DNA of 64,000 nt from assembly GCA_026182355.1 (NCBI GenBank), contig JAPFBL010000254.1:6461501-6525500 (forward strand), read 5' to 3'. This DNA comes from Hermatobates lingyangjiaoensis (taxonomy: Eukaryota > Arthropoda > Insecta > Hemiptera > Hermatobatidae). The first letter of the stretch is position 1. The number at the start of each line of letters is the position of its first letter. The translations under genes and the position numbers were made by a program. This document shows positions 37,228-49,160 of this stretch, piece after piece. Below the pieces are notes generated by a model that was not told where the DNA came from, made no database searches, and saw only the letters and a program-made list of their open reading frames with translations.

Positions 37228-37440
37228 CAATGATTAAACCACAATAAGAATTGTAAAACAAGACTAAGATCTTTCAACCGTAACATGCGGTCTTCGTCAG
37301 AGTCAAAAACCCAACTGATCAGTTGGGTTTTTGACTCTGACGAAGACCGCTTGTTACGGTTGAAAGATCTTAGTCTTGTTTTCCCATTCTTATTGTGGTT
37401 TAATCATTGATTGTTGTTTCACGTGTTTATGTGAAATCTT
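37228..37440. mobile_element. Palindromic PLE-type element (family A) with hairpin tail
   Basis: A near-perfect palindrome of about 90-bp arms centred at 37318/37319. Each arm contains CTGACGA-A-GACCG-CTTGTTA-CGGTT-GAAA (minus 37272-37300, plus 37337-37365). On the right only, a tail TTTCACGTGTTTATGTGAAA (37419-37438) forms its own small hairpin. Copies of the same terminus occur at 6156, 13660-13730 and 59702-59878. The element lies inside a TA-rich tract. Confidence 0.8.
37337..37365 (+). ncRNA. Hammerhead-ribozyme-like core, PLE terminus (family A)
   Basis: CTGACGA-A-GACCG-CTTGTTA-CGGTT-GAAA, with a GU pair closing the stem next to GAAA. Copies: minus 37272-37300, plus 59810-59838, plus 6156-6184 (loop TTTGTTA). 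The stem and boxes are unchanged among the intact copies while flanking bases vary. Confidence 0.45.
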
Positions 37441-37472
<32 letters not shown>

Positions 37473-37484
37473 ATATATATATAT

Positions 37485-37689
37485 GTGGATTAATTTACCA
37501 CAATGAAAACAATTTTTTAAAACAATGCTCTAAGGCCTTTCGTTAACACATCTTCGGAGAGCAAGTGTTAACTTGCACTTGCTCTCCGAAGATGTGTTAA
37601 CGAAAGGCCTTAGAGCATTGTTTTAAAAAAATTGTTTTCATTGTGGTAAATTAATCCATCAATTATATCAAGTGTTATTTTGATTATTA

Positions 37690-37690
<1 letters not shown>
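37485..37690. mobile_element. Palindromic PLE-type element matching the 29.7-32 kb PLE termini
   Basis: Two inverted arms of about 85 bp (37485-37568, 37574-37660) around TTAACTTG. They are nearly identical to the outer ends of the PLE pair at 29.74 and 31.98 kb, so this is a coding-free derivative of that family. The core CCGAAGA-T-GT-GTTA-AC-GAAA is present in both arms (minus 37538-37557, plus 37586-37605). The tail ATATCAAGTGTTATTTTGAT (about 37665-37690) lies on the right side only, followed by (TA)n. Confidence 0.85.

Positions 37691-37747
<57 letters not shown>
37691..37747. repeat. (TA)n microsatellite
   Basis: About 28 uninterrupted TA units directly abutting the tail of the 37485-37690 element. 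Other (TA)n tracts of the same kind border PLE termini at 7587-7616, 33656-33700, 37439-37484 and 61207-61240. Confidence 0.95.
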
Positions 37748-37753
<6 letters not shown>

Positions 37754-38030
37754 CATTTTGGAGGTACTCTAAAACCAGTCGAGATGTATGAGAAGGTATA
37801 TGTAATATTATGACTTCATATTTCAGTAGTCTACGAGTATCACACATTCATTTATCTTTTATTCAGTTTAGATATTAAACTGAATCAAAATTATATAGGA
37901 TTAATATCAATGGTCTTAGAAACAATATCTTTGGATAGAATTATTACAACTAAATATATTATAAATTCTGTGAAGGAGAAGTCTATAAAATTGATTGGCA
38001 CCATGATGGATGCCTTTTTGAAAGCACTAC

Positions 38031-38222
38031 CTTGAGATCCTTTTCAATTTCCTGAATGGGACCTATCTGTGATGGATCGTCTTCTACGCCAGAAGTCGAT
38101 GGACCGTCCTCTGTCTTAGGCTCTTCTTCATTCTCTCTTGAGTAGAACACACTAGCGCCCACTATCGACCCTCCATCCCTGGTCACTCCTCCAGTCAAGT
38201 TCACTGCTGCAGCGCACCACAT
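38031..38222 (-). CDS. syd: JIP3/4 exon g: WCAAAVNLTGG segment
   Basis: A 192-base exon, phase 0 at both ends, beginning MWCAAAVNLTGGVTRDGGSI and continuing VGASVFYSRENEEEP, then an acidic, serine-rich tract and EIEKDLK before a GTAGTG donor. It matches JIP4 LWCAVGVNLSGGKTRDGGSVVGASVFYK, the start of the C-terminal conserved region. The TRDGG form is closer to JIP4 than to JIP3. Because its length is a multiple of three and both ends are phase 0, skipping it would preserve the frame. Confidence 0.97.
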
Positions 38223-39629
38223 CTGAAAACACCAACAGTTTTACAACCTGTACAGACGCTGTTCAATGCATCCTCAGAAATTCACAGACAAACATAAAGT
38301 TAGACAAAAATAGTTAAGCACTTTTAAAAGTCTCGGTGAATTTCAATATTCGAAAATATGAAATATATACAATATTTATGAGTGTCCGTTTATCTATTTG
38401 TTCGCACATGACGGTTAAACGGTTGAACTAATTTGAAAGGTATGAGCTTCATTATTTTTGCAAATTTTCACTGTCAGGCTGTGATGTAAAAATGTTGGAC
38501 CCTAGAACAGCACTATAACAGTCGTACACCTATAACCGATGATATAGGAAACAACAATGATATGAAAAACAAACTTATAACAATGAAAATTTCCAGTAAC
38601 TACTTCGTAACAAACCCATCGTACAAATCTCTTAAAGTACTTAATTTAACTCATTCATAATTATACATTTTTTCCAATATTTCTCTCTATATTACAACCA
38701 ACTTAAGAATTAATATTTCACATACACTAATATACCATAGAATAACCAAACTTCATGCATATTTTAATTTATGTCAGTCTTATTCCTGGTGACAAATTAA
38801 ACAATTTTATTGTATTCTTAATTTATAGGAAGGATTAATATCTTTAAAAGTAGGAATTTTTAAAAGTTGTTTTGCTTGAAAGATCTTAGTTAGTCCAATT
38901 CTGATTTTTTACTGTCGTTTAGACGTAGAATAGTATGTAAATAACTTATTGCTCCATGAGCAGGAGAAAATTTATGAATTGCATTATTTTGTATTTTGCA
39001 ACTTGGTTTTTTTATTTCATTCTAGTTACTGAGATTATCTTGATAACAGGCTCACCATTTTGGGATTCAAATTGGATTTAGTGAAGATTCACTAAAATAA
39101 TTCTTGTCCTGTTGTGGACATGAAACAAGAATCGTGCGGGCATTGTCCTATCTCTCCTCCAGCTATCAGTGACTCATTGTCCACTTTGCCCTGGGTTTGT
39201 TATTCCCCGATAATAATGACAGCTTTACGATTGATATTTGCTCAGATTCTGTCCGCATCTCGAATTTAGTTTTGAGAAAAGAAAAATATCTAGATATTAA
39301 TGAGGAATAAAGTTACCAAAAACAAAAAAAATATAATTCATTGTTTTCCCCTGCATCCATGGGAAAAAGAATAAACCACCTTGTATGGTACTGGTAATTC
39401 TATGCAGAACTAAAAATGTCAGTAAATTAAGAAGCATATGGGTACATACCAATTTCAAATCTAACTAGGCTTCACTCTTTTCGTGACTTATCATGAAAAG
39501 AAGGAGGCTAAGGGAATTGAATTTAACGAATTCAAATTTCCTAATTTTATTCAGACATGGGTTTAGTTATGGTAGGAGGTTAAAAAATAAGTTATTTACG
39601 TTAGAGCATGCAAAAAGATGGAAACTGAC
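38223..39629 (-). other. JIP intron, nothing recognised
   Basis: A 1.4 kb AT-rich intron with one moderately G+C-richer patch (about 39110-39210) that has no convincing open frame or splice-site pair. Confidence 0.5.
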
Positions 39630-39864
39630 TTTCATTGAGTCGTCCTTCTCCATGAGAGGTCGACAGTAAACAGGGACTGGGACGGGGACGTGGGCCGAAG
39701 GCGGAGGCGGAGGATGCCTTGGCGGCGGCTGAGGACGCGTCTGCTGGGCTGGCAGGGACCATCCATAGGCCTGGAGACGGCCGTCCTCTCGTCGTCCAAC
39801 ATGGGCCTTCACGCTGCGCAGCTCGTCGCCACTTTTCCGCGTGCTCCAAACAGCCTCTCCCCCT
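39630..39864 (-). CDS. syd: JIP3/4 exon f: GWSLP / PVPVYCRPL linker
   Basis: A 235-base, very G+C-rich exon. Its first base completes leucine; it then reads a tryptophan-containing segment, SVKAHVGRREDGRLQAYGWS, a proline-rich tract (PQPPPRHPPPPPSAH) and VPVPVYCRPLMEKDDSMK, ending at phase 0 before GTCAGT. The family sequence is KAHVQKEDGRVQAFGWSLP...LPVPVYLRPLDEKDTSMK, so this leads directly into the conserved C-terminal half. The proline run replaces the YKQLSPNG spacer of vertebrates and may be an SH3 or WW ligand (inference). Confidence 0.96.
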
Positions 39865-40628
39865 CTAAAAAATTACCCTCATCCAGCTCAAAGCAAATTA
39901 CAACAACACAGATTATTTATTTCAGTTACCCTCCCAATAAAAAAATATAAAAAACTTTTATTTTACACTAACATTTTAAATTTTTATCATTGAACTTTTT
40001 TACTGCCATTCAAAAATAGTTCATTTGATTAAATCAAGATGATCACATATAAAAGTGCCAAGGTGTTCAATATCGCAATATTGTTTTACACTGGTGCCCC
40101 ATCAAGGTTTCCAAGACCAAAGTTTCAATGTTAAAGACCATTGTAATGCAATCGTTTAGAGCTATTTTGACGCTAGTACTCATAGCACTACTTTTCATTA
40201 TCAAAGATTGCACGGAGAACTCTTTTCCCACTGACGACAACCGTAGCAATCCCCATGACTTTCCTGGTCACCCGCCTCCTTGTCTACCTCTACACTTATT
40301 CACTACGTACTTCTCAAGTTGACAGCACCTTGCCTTGAGGGCAACACATTATCTAAAGATTATCATTGCTATCGAGTACCTGACTTGGAAATATACTGAA
40401 TTTTCATTTCAATACTGTTCAAATTAAGTTCAATATACACCATATGTAAATATATACACATAGAAGATATAAAAACTAGCTACTATATTTCGATTGCGTC
40501 ATCATATAGAAGTGAGTTTTTGAAATCACTTGTATGTTTTCTATATGTGACTTTAGTTTTTATAATTTAAATTATTCTAACAACCTCTGTGGTACTAACA
40601 ATATTAATAGCATGTTTAGTTTATATAT

Positions 40629-41007
40629 ATAATAAATACAGTATTGTTTTCTTGACCACAATTACTAATAAACACTTTTTCTTCTTCTCGGAATTTGGTC
40701 AGGGTTAATATTTGCAATCACCTTTTCGCCAACGTTTCGTCTTTATTTTAAGACAGCCTCAGGGCTATAAACTAACAAAAACCATGGACATTTGTCATAT
40801 CTACTTTACATTCATCATAAAAATTTCAAAAAACTTACTCAAGGCATTCTTATGATGAATGTAAAGCAGATGACAAATGTCTATTGTTTTTGTTAGTCTA
40901 TAGACCTGAGGATGTCTTAAAATAAAAGTTGGCGCAAAGGTGATTGCAAATTTTAACCCTGACCAAATTCCGAGAAGAAGAAAAAGTGTTTACATAATAA
41001 ATATATA
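40629..41007. mobile_element. Palindromic PLE-type element, family E
   Basis: Arms 40667-40830 and 40850-40993, outer ends TAAACACTTTTTCTTCTTCT and its inverse. The left arm has a slightly mutated core (minus 40735-40762: CTGAGGC-T-GTCTT-AAAAT-AAAGAC-GAAACG). The right arm begins CTGAGGA-T-GTCTT but has lost GACGAAAC. An asymmetric left tail of about 29 bp and a possible ATAATAAATA duplication (40629-40638, 40998-41007) mark the ends; that duplication is AT-only and could be chance. Confidence 0.75.
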
Positions 41008-41265
41008 TTTTAAATTTAAATATAAATAACTATTAAAAACTGCTTTTAAATTTTAGCATTAGTTGAGACATTCTAGGTTCATGTTGTATATGAGATAAAT
41101 TTACATTATTTTTGGGAACCACATATCAGATCCATGTAGCTACTGAGACTATTTCGTGAGAGACAAAATTGTATGAAAATATTTAACATGTTATGTGTCC
41201 ATTTTTTTTAATTTATCATAAAATAAAATTATGAAGAAACGATTATAACTACTATTGTAAGATTA

Positions 41266-41450
41266 CTGGCCTGGTGTGGTTTAGTGATAGCATGTTTGAC
41301 GTTAGTAATGAAGGTTGGAGATTTGAATCTGGGTCATGACTTCAGATTTACATGTAGAGAAATGGAAAACGTTGGTGTATCCCGCCATCACTCGGAGAGG
41401 ACGTGATGAATTATCATCATCATAATTAGGTGTTTATGGGCCCACCCATA
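41266..41450 (+). mobile_element. tRNA-derived SINE, degraded
   Basis: GGCCTGGTGTGGTTTAGTGA resembles a tRNA 5' end with box A, and GGAGATTTGAATCTGGG (41318 onward) resembles box B. The spacing fits a tRNA head. The body is unlike that of the 17.8 kb SINE, apart from a short GAGAGGACGT motif. Confidence 0.5.
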
Positions 41451-41894
41451 TATAAATGGGTGCCAAATAACAAATATCTACACTTTTCACCCCTTAGAAC
41501 AACACTGAAGGCGAAATCTTGTAAGTTGGGCGTTGGAAACAAACAATTAATCACTATAACATTTAGATAACACATTTTTTTTTAAGAATAGTACGTTTAG
41601 CATAACAACTAGATTTTAACTTAAACTTAATGTGTAATTGTTATAAAACTGAACAACCAAATATGCCAGGCTCTATATCATTAGTACTAAACAAATTCGC
41701 ATTAAAATGAGTAAAATATTTTTTCTACTCACTGAAGGTTAAAATTGGATTAGAAATATATAAATTCAAGAATAATTGGAATGAATTTAATATTATTTTT
41801 AATATTATTGATTTGAACTTAATGTACGAGGAAATAGTAAATAAACAATAAAAGTTATCCACATATTTCAGTCACATTAAATAATACTAATACT

Positions 41895-41925
41895 ATTAAT
41901 AATAATAATAATAATAATAATAATC
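41895..41925. repeat. (AAT)n microsatellite
   Basis: About ten AAT/TAA units in the 15 kb intron, without coding context. Confidence 0.85.
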
Positions 41926-44204
41926 ATAACCATAATCTGTCACCAGATTAAAAACAACTAAAATGTGCATACTTAGGACAACTTGATTGAAATATTAAGA
42001 TCAAGTATTTTTTCAGTAATTCGTAAGTTTCATTTTTACTTTTTTATATGAAGTTTTAAATATATATTAATGCTACTAAAATGAAAATGAAAAAATTATG
42101 TATTAACACAAGCTGTCAAAACAATCAGAAGTAAAATTTAATTGAAAAATTCACCAGACATCAAACTAAAACGAAATAAAATTAAAAATAAATTATTAGA
42201 AAAAAAATCAAACATATGCCCATTTAGAGAAAAACAAATTATTTAAAAAAAAGTAATTTGATTTTATTACAAAAAAAAAAGGTTTTAAAATGTAATAGGC
42301 TTTTTTCTTTAGTTAATAGTATTTTTAATTGTTAAAGGAGGTGCATTTTGAACAACATTTGCTATTTTACAATTAAATTAAATATATTTATGACTGTACA
42401 TATACGCAGGATTAGAAAGATGTACTTTCGTGATCACAATAAATGTCAGAAAATGAATGTCTATGACCAACACTAGAGATCATCCCTTGCCTGAGGGAAT
42501 TAGTTGTATATATTTTATATATATGGGAATATATATACGTTATATATGGAATTTGATACATATTACGATAACAAACTAAAAATTACACAGAGACAGAACA
42601 TAACATTTATAATAAATATGGATAAAAATAAACTTTTTCTTGACTTTGAGTCACTTCTGTCATGCCAGTCTGAAGACATGTCTCCTTCTTCATCTTCTCT
42701 TCTGATCTTCTAGTGATGACGATACTGGTTGTCGAAATATAGATTATAGTTAGTGTTTTGCTCTGTCCAATATGTAATTTTAGTTGTATATACATAACTC
42801 CACATTCAAAGGAATCACCATAATACTGAATGTAACAAGTTCTTTGATGAAGAAAAATGAAAGAAACCAGCCTGTCCTCTGTCCATCGAGCCTCTATCAT
42901 TTATTACTGTGATAATATATTTGAAAGAAAATACGAGACTATAATATATACATGCTACAAATGTCTTAAGTGTTTAACCTTTTAACTAACCTTTACTCAT
43001 TCACTCAAATAAACATCTATTTATAATTCATCTATCATTTAGTTTTTAAATTACTGTTTATATTATTAAATACCTCTACCAAGCGGATTTACAGTGTATA
43101 AGTTATCCGGAAAAAGGATTTATTGGGGTTATACAAAACTTAATAAAATTTATTACGAAGGAAATTTCGAAATACGTATACTTAATGTTAAACATAACAC
43201 AATTTCTACACTACTTTACCTGAAAATGAAACTTAAAACCTACTTGAACTAGTTATCTATTTGTAAGAACATGCTTTGCTAATCACACAAGAAATTTTAA
43301 GAATACTATTCTAGGCAGAGAGAAATTAATTTTTTTTTCTTTGACATCCAAGAAATGTACATTAATATTGAACTTGATGAATAATTTCACCATAGGCTCT
43401 AAATTTTAATTTTTATCTTAAATAACTTAATAATTACATATACTGTAAACAATACTTCTATTAATTATATTAATGAGTGAGTAATTAATTCGTTCTAAAT
43501 AATTAATAACTTTACATTAATATTTCCCTTGTTTTAAAACTAAGACTTTGGATCAGTAATCGACTTCGTTAGAGTCAGAAAGAAGAATGGTATACCGATT
43601 CTGTTGCCTCTGATGAGGACAGTTATTGTCTCCCCATCAGAAAGATCTTAGTTTCACTTTCTAATTTTTTATTATCTTTCTATCAAAAAGTGTATAAATA
43701 TATACATTTGTAGACTTGTCTTTATACTGAAATAAAATAATAAACAACCATGAAAAAAAATACAAAAAGAAACGAACAAAATTCACTTGGAAATGTGTTG
43801 AATATAACTCATAAATTCAACTCGTGGCTCCAACTGGGGCCGTTACTTGGTCCAAGATTTTTCTGAATTTCTGAATTTTTTACGGAGGTTTATAAGTCGA
43901 CTTTTATTTACGTGTTCATTGTGAAACCCTGTTACATTTCTAGTTTTATCATCATACATAAGTAATTACATTGAAATATTAATATTCATCATTGTATTTC
44001 ATTTTAATTAATGATTTAAGCTAAATAATAGCACTTCTTTCCAGTTAATAATTTTTCGAATTTTTGCATGAAAAGGGATTTTGTTGTTAATGTTTAAACG
44101 ATATGACACAAAATAAAAACAAATAAGCAAATGTTGAATCAAAATTAATATACTACGAAGTATAAATATGTTACAAAAAGAAATCGTATGTTTAACAAAT
44201 TAAA

Positions 44205-44252
44205 ATAAGGGTCCATCAAGAGACCATTAAACTGAGCTACCCTAGCAACTTA
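44205..44252 (-). mobile_element. SINE head fragment
   Basis: On the minus strand TTGCTAGGGTAGCTCAGTTT resembles the start and box A of the SINE at 17.9 kb. Only this 45-bp head is recognisable. Confidence 0.3.
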
Positions 44253-47200
44253 AGAAAATTTCACATAGTGGGCCTCGTAAGCAAATTCATGATTTCATGA
44301 AATCTTATTAATAATAAAATCAATACTAATCTTAATTGATTAATAATAATCTTAGTTAATTATTAATAAAAATTATTTCATGCATATGATCATATCACTT
44401 GGACATTCTTTGTCAATTCCAGTTATTTAAACTTAAAAATAATTTCAAAATCATTATTAATATTAAATTAATTAATTGATAAACATGATTGCCAATGATT
44501 AGTATTAATGATTATCTTTAACTGCCATCTAATGTAAAGTAATAGAGACATTTATTACAATTATATTTAAAATATAATGGTGAAATTTGATATTTATATC
44601 AAAGGAACCGAATCGAAAATATTAAATACATTTATTTCAGAATATAATTTTACAATTAATATTGACGTTGTCTAAATGAATAATAGACATTTGTAGGACA
44701 TACACCCCAAATTCATTTTTTTTTTCTTCATAATCTCATAGAATCAGGTAAAGGAATTACATATTAAAATTTATTAAGCTATCACGGAACTTAATACAAA
44801 CAACAATTATTTTAATATTTCAAAATCACAATTTATAACAGTCCTTAATTAGTCACACTATCCACAAGGATAAATAAACTAGAAGAACAATATTGTAAAG
44901 GTAATGATAAAATTACTAATATTTGAAAACAAAGTGTGGAGTATGAAACTACATTTCAAACAATTTAATTAAGCAACAGCACATACAGGGGATCGAAACT
45001 CTGCAAGTTACCCTGGATAAGATTATGACATTATTTACTAGGAACGATAGTCTAGTATGAAAGTACTGAACAGTTTTTTTCATTCATTTAGTTTTTACAA
45101 GGAAATGAATTATATCTGTAGATAGATTAATTTTAGGAAGTAGCGCGTCCCAAATATTGCCTGTATGCCGATAATCAAAGTGTTTTTATTTTGGGTTATT
45201 CTGTTTTACAATTATTTAATTATTTTGGGTGATTCTGTATATAAAAAAACATTGTCCTAATTCAAACAGTACAGTAATAAAATAAATAATAAGAAATGTT
45301 GACGCAAAATGTCGAACAATTCATTAAAATATTGCTATATTCTTTTAAAGCACAATGAATTACAATAAACCTCTCAGAACTTTAAATCTATAATGCCCAA
45401 AAACAGTCTTCAACATTTATTTTTTTGTGTCATAAGCATGACTAGTAATTATTGCAAATGCAAATAAAACTTTATTTTAAAGCGGTATTAAATAAATTGA
45501 AATTAACTTACGAATATACTGATTACTGGGTGGAGTCCATCAATTATTATTGGTACATGGGAATTTATATATTTTTTTGAGTTTTTAAAAGATACGAAAG
45601 CATCAATTTAAGCAACTATTACGAAAAAAAAAGCCTTTAATATACTCACAAAAGGCCGTTGTTCCTATTAACTGCATCGATGGCTAATGCTTTATTCAAA
45701 GGAATATTCATTTGACCAAGCGTTTGTTTCTTTTGCGATTTATTTTAAATTTGTAATACTATTAATTTCTAACTTACACCAGGACACTATCAACAAAGTC
45801 TTACAATAAACAATGTTTTATTAACAAAAGAACGAATTTCCAAAAGATGTGTTCTTCAACAGGTTCATCTGTTTGAAGTGAAAAAGTAGAAACGAGAAGC
45901 CTATCTTCTCCTTATAAGGAAATAAGCCTCAAGAAAAACATAGCGATTATTTTGCAAATACAATTTCCTTTAGATGGAATTTGTCCATAATTTTAAAGTA
46001 TGAGTAAACACTATACAGTAACTGACTGCAACTAAAAAATATCTAACTGAATTCTAGTACAACGCACTGTTATTTCATTCACATAAATTATCTCTACATC
46101 AAAAAAAAAAAAATAATTAAAAAAAATATTAATTGGTAAGGTTAATTCTGAGCGCAGAAAGCAAAATGTTATTCACTAAAACCTTGAAGCAAAACCGAAC
46201 TAAGCCCGAATTATCATGCCATTAGTTTAAATTTGTTTGTGAAACTTGAGCATTAAAAAAACAAGCTTGTTATTCTAATTAAAATCGAATGGACTTAAAA
46301 TAGATTTACTTACACCAATAGGGGATTAATTCGATGTCTAAAACAAAATATATTTGTGAATTGATATTTCATAAGAATGCATTAAGTCTTAGAGTACATA
46401 GTCTCAAAAATTAAACTTATTTTTTAGTTTTAATCTAAATTAAACGTTGAAATCTTATTTTTTGAGGATGAAGTAACTTTAAACTAAAATTAGACCAAGT
46501 TTCAAGTATTACTTACTTAGTTTTAACATTATGTAAATTTACTAAAAGCCGAATTTTAAATTAAAAACAACACTAATATTTATAAGTTATTCATAACTTC
46601 TGGTGAAAATATTATCACAAATATATTTGAGAAATAGTTAGACAACCATATAAAAGAATATAATATATAAACATAAGAAATGAAATCGGCGCTGTTGGAA
46701 AGCGCTTCACAATGAAGTCAACGGAGAATGAGCATACTTTTAAATTGGCAGTTCCAAATATTTCATTGTAAATGGAGATTCGTGGACGAACTTTGAAAAT
46801 CAATGCTCAATAAATGAGAACTTATTTGATGACACCGAACTTTAAGTTGTATTCCGTTTACTGCATGATTCTTATTAAATAATTGCCAGGGTGTCCCAAA
46901 CACTATAAACTTTCATACCATTATTACTGTTCAGGAATAGTTAAAGAGATTTCAGGCATAGAGACTGTTTTGCAGTTTTTTTTTAAATTGTTACCCACTG
47001 TCCTGAATATACCAGTTGATGCTAAGGTAACATTAATACTGTTGCTTAACTTTGACTGCAGGATTCCTATAATTTTGGGCTTAGCGTCCTTATACTGGGT
47101 ACATTTACAAAAATATCATTTTAGGCCTTAGGGTAGCTATCGTAAATTTAATACTTCTCGAGACAATGATATTGAATTTTGCTTATACCTTCATTACCTC

Positions 47201-48587
47201 TCCCTTTAACTAGCTGTGAACTATAGCAGAAGACCAATGATTGTTAACAAGCATCAATTCTACTATAAGCTGCTAACTGCTGCAATGTAAGTTCATCTGC
47301 TGTTTACCATTAGCAATGAGTAGATCACCTTTAGAACTGCAAATTTAACACCATTTTATGAAATATAATTTACTTCCTTTCAAGATATATTGAAACAATA
47401 AAATAGAGAAGAGAAATTGTGTAGTGACTTTTGGGACATCGAATTACTCACTATAGTCTTTGACAGTTTAAAATGCACAAACAGAACAGCTGGACAACAA
47501 AAACACAACCAATGCTTCGAACTCATAACTGCTTTGCAAGACAAACACAATTTTACCATTTATGCCAAGGGTTTGGAAATCTGCCGAAGGTTCGACAAAT
47601 ATTAAGATATTAAAATATTAGTCTTTCATTTATGGCCGAAGTACCTTCAGTTGCAGTAGTAGAGGAAGGTACCAACTTTCGGAAGTGTTCATTATTAATA
47701 CAAAAAAATGTGTTACCTATTTTTTATTCATTTGTTTTAATTGCATTAACAAACAGATTTAAAATGCAAAACTTTAATAAAATGCAAATAAAAATAAAAT
47801 CCAAGCGTTTATGTAAGCTTTGCTTCTATAAATAATGAAACTAGGAATTAAACACAAAAAATAAATAAGATGATTATTTCGAACTTGAAACTTCTAAATA
47901 AACTCTTGGGAATCAAGGGGCGTTTTAATCTTCCCCCGATCTATGACCTTTGGAGAACAGCTCAAACAAGCACCTCTTACTTATTATCAGGTATTTAATC
48001 CAACTTCTGACAAATAATTTTTACTTTCAAATAATCTTTTGGAATCATAATACAGAAACTATAATTTCACTGATTTTTTTTATAATTATCTATACTATAA
48101 TGTTTTCAAGTTATTTATTTTAGTTTGTGGTTTTTAGTTAAATTATGTAACTCTTCCTTCACCCAGTAAATAATACTTGAAACTTTTCTCTAAAAGAAAA
48201 GAAATCGAAATGGTTTATATGCTTGATCTATTATATCTATCGTGTGAAACCAAATCAACAGCAAAAAGGAAGAAGGAGGGGAAGCCTACATTCAAACAAT
48301 CACACGTTCTAAAAAGGTTGTAACAAAAATTTATTTAACATATAAATATTACATTAACACTGAATAAAAAAATAATCTCTAACAATTTACTAATGAAATA
48401 ATTTATACAATAGAAATAGGTATATCTTTTTTTCTTTGTAAAAAGAAGCAAAAAAAAATACATGCACTTGGTAAATATAGCTCTGAGAGGATACAGGGAT
48501 TATATACATAAGAGTGAAAGGTTGACTAGATGATACATTGACTAAAGCCGACCGAAGATAAAAAAAAGTAAAGGAGAAGGTGTGCGA

Positions 48588-48648
48588 TCAGACAGAGCTC
48601 AGCGCCTCGCAACTGGTCTCTACCAGCTCGACTGAGTCACTACTCCTC
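48588..48648 (-). CDS. Candidate alternative terminal exon giving a propeller-less JIP isoform
   Basis: Inside the 15.3 kb intron after the linker exon is a sharply G+C-richer, CpG-containing patch (about 48.58-48.79 kb). On the gene strand it has a good acceptor (TTCTACTGCTTACAG). Spliced from the exon ending at 55197 it stays in frame: L, then RSSDSVELVETSCEALSSV and a TGA. A polyadenylation hexamer AATAAA lies about 250 bases downstream (48330-48335, minus). The product would keep the zipper and RH2 domain but lose the entire propeller. No homologue is known to me; it could instead be an unrelated G+C-rich repeat or a regulatory island. Confidence 0.35.
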
Positions 48649-48934
48649 CTGTAAGCAGTAGAACCCAAGTCATGCCAGCACAACAAACCAAGCGACCCTC
48701 ACCAACTATGTAAGCCTCCCCGTCGAGCGCATTCACACACAACCTGACTCAGCCACCCCTATCACTATCACTTCCATGGGGCTTGTTTACAATACAAAAA
48801 AAAAACTTACCTCGCATTTATCTGATGTCAGAAATATATCTTCAAATGAATCACAATACTAACATACTATCACCAAACTTATATTAAAGCATGCATTCAA
48901 ATCAAAGTTCCTAGATTAGCAATAAATAAAAACT

Positions 48935-49160
48935 AGATTCATTAAAATAGCTCTATTTTGAAGTCCTAAGAGTGGCAACAAATCAAAAAGTACTTTTAGA
49001 AGTTCTAAGCATGACCATAAAGAAGAACTCCATTTTGTAACCTTAAGATAAATCATAAGTAAAAATTTATAACTAGAGGTTATGTTCTTATGACAGCCAT
49101 AAATACAAACCCCATAGGTCCTAAAGATGGTCATAAATAAATGCTCTATTTTGAGGGCAG
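48935..49160 (+). repeat. Degenerate short tandem repeat
   Basis: Roughly 35-60-bp units containing CATAAATAAATGCTC / CTCTATTTTGA(A/G)G and CC(T/A)TAAGA/CCTAAAGATGG recur about four times with many mismatches. The unit boundaries cannot be fixed by eye. Confidence 0.4.

Larger units (their letters stand above)
36681..38030 (-). other. JIP intron occupied mainly by Penelope-type palindromes and (TA)n
   Basis: Three terminal-repeat elements follow one another: a single degraded terminus (about 36930-37150), a palindrome (37228-37440) and a second palindrome (37485-37690). They are separated and flanked by (TA)n tracts at 37439-37484 and 37691-37747. Little of this intron is ordinary sequence. 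Confidence 0.7.

Noticed and set aside
39601..39950. Overlapping frames in other phases across the 39.6-39.9 kb exon
   Set aside because: These come from the G+C-rich JIP exon read in wrong phases or on the wrong strand; only the frame with GRLQAYGWSLP fits the family.
46883..47835. Three successive short plus-strand open frames
   Set aside because: They are in unrelated frames with no recognisable domain and no convincing splice sites between them. A decayed transposon is possible, but I cannot support it.
48551..48651. Reading the 48.6 kb island as a plus-strand exon
   Set aside because: A frame and a GTAAGC donor exist on the plus strand too, but the acceptor side is purine-rich (AAAAAAAGTAAAG) and no other plus-strand exon is near. 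The minus strand fits the host gene better.
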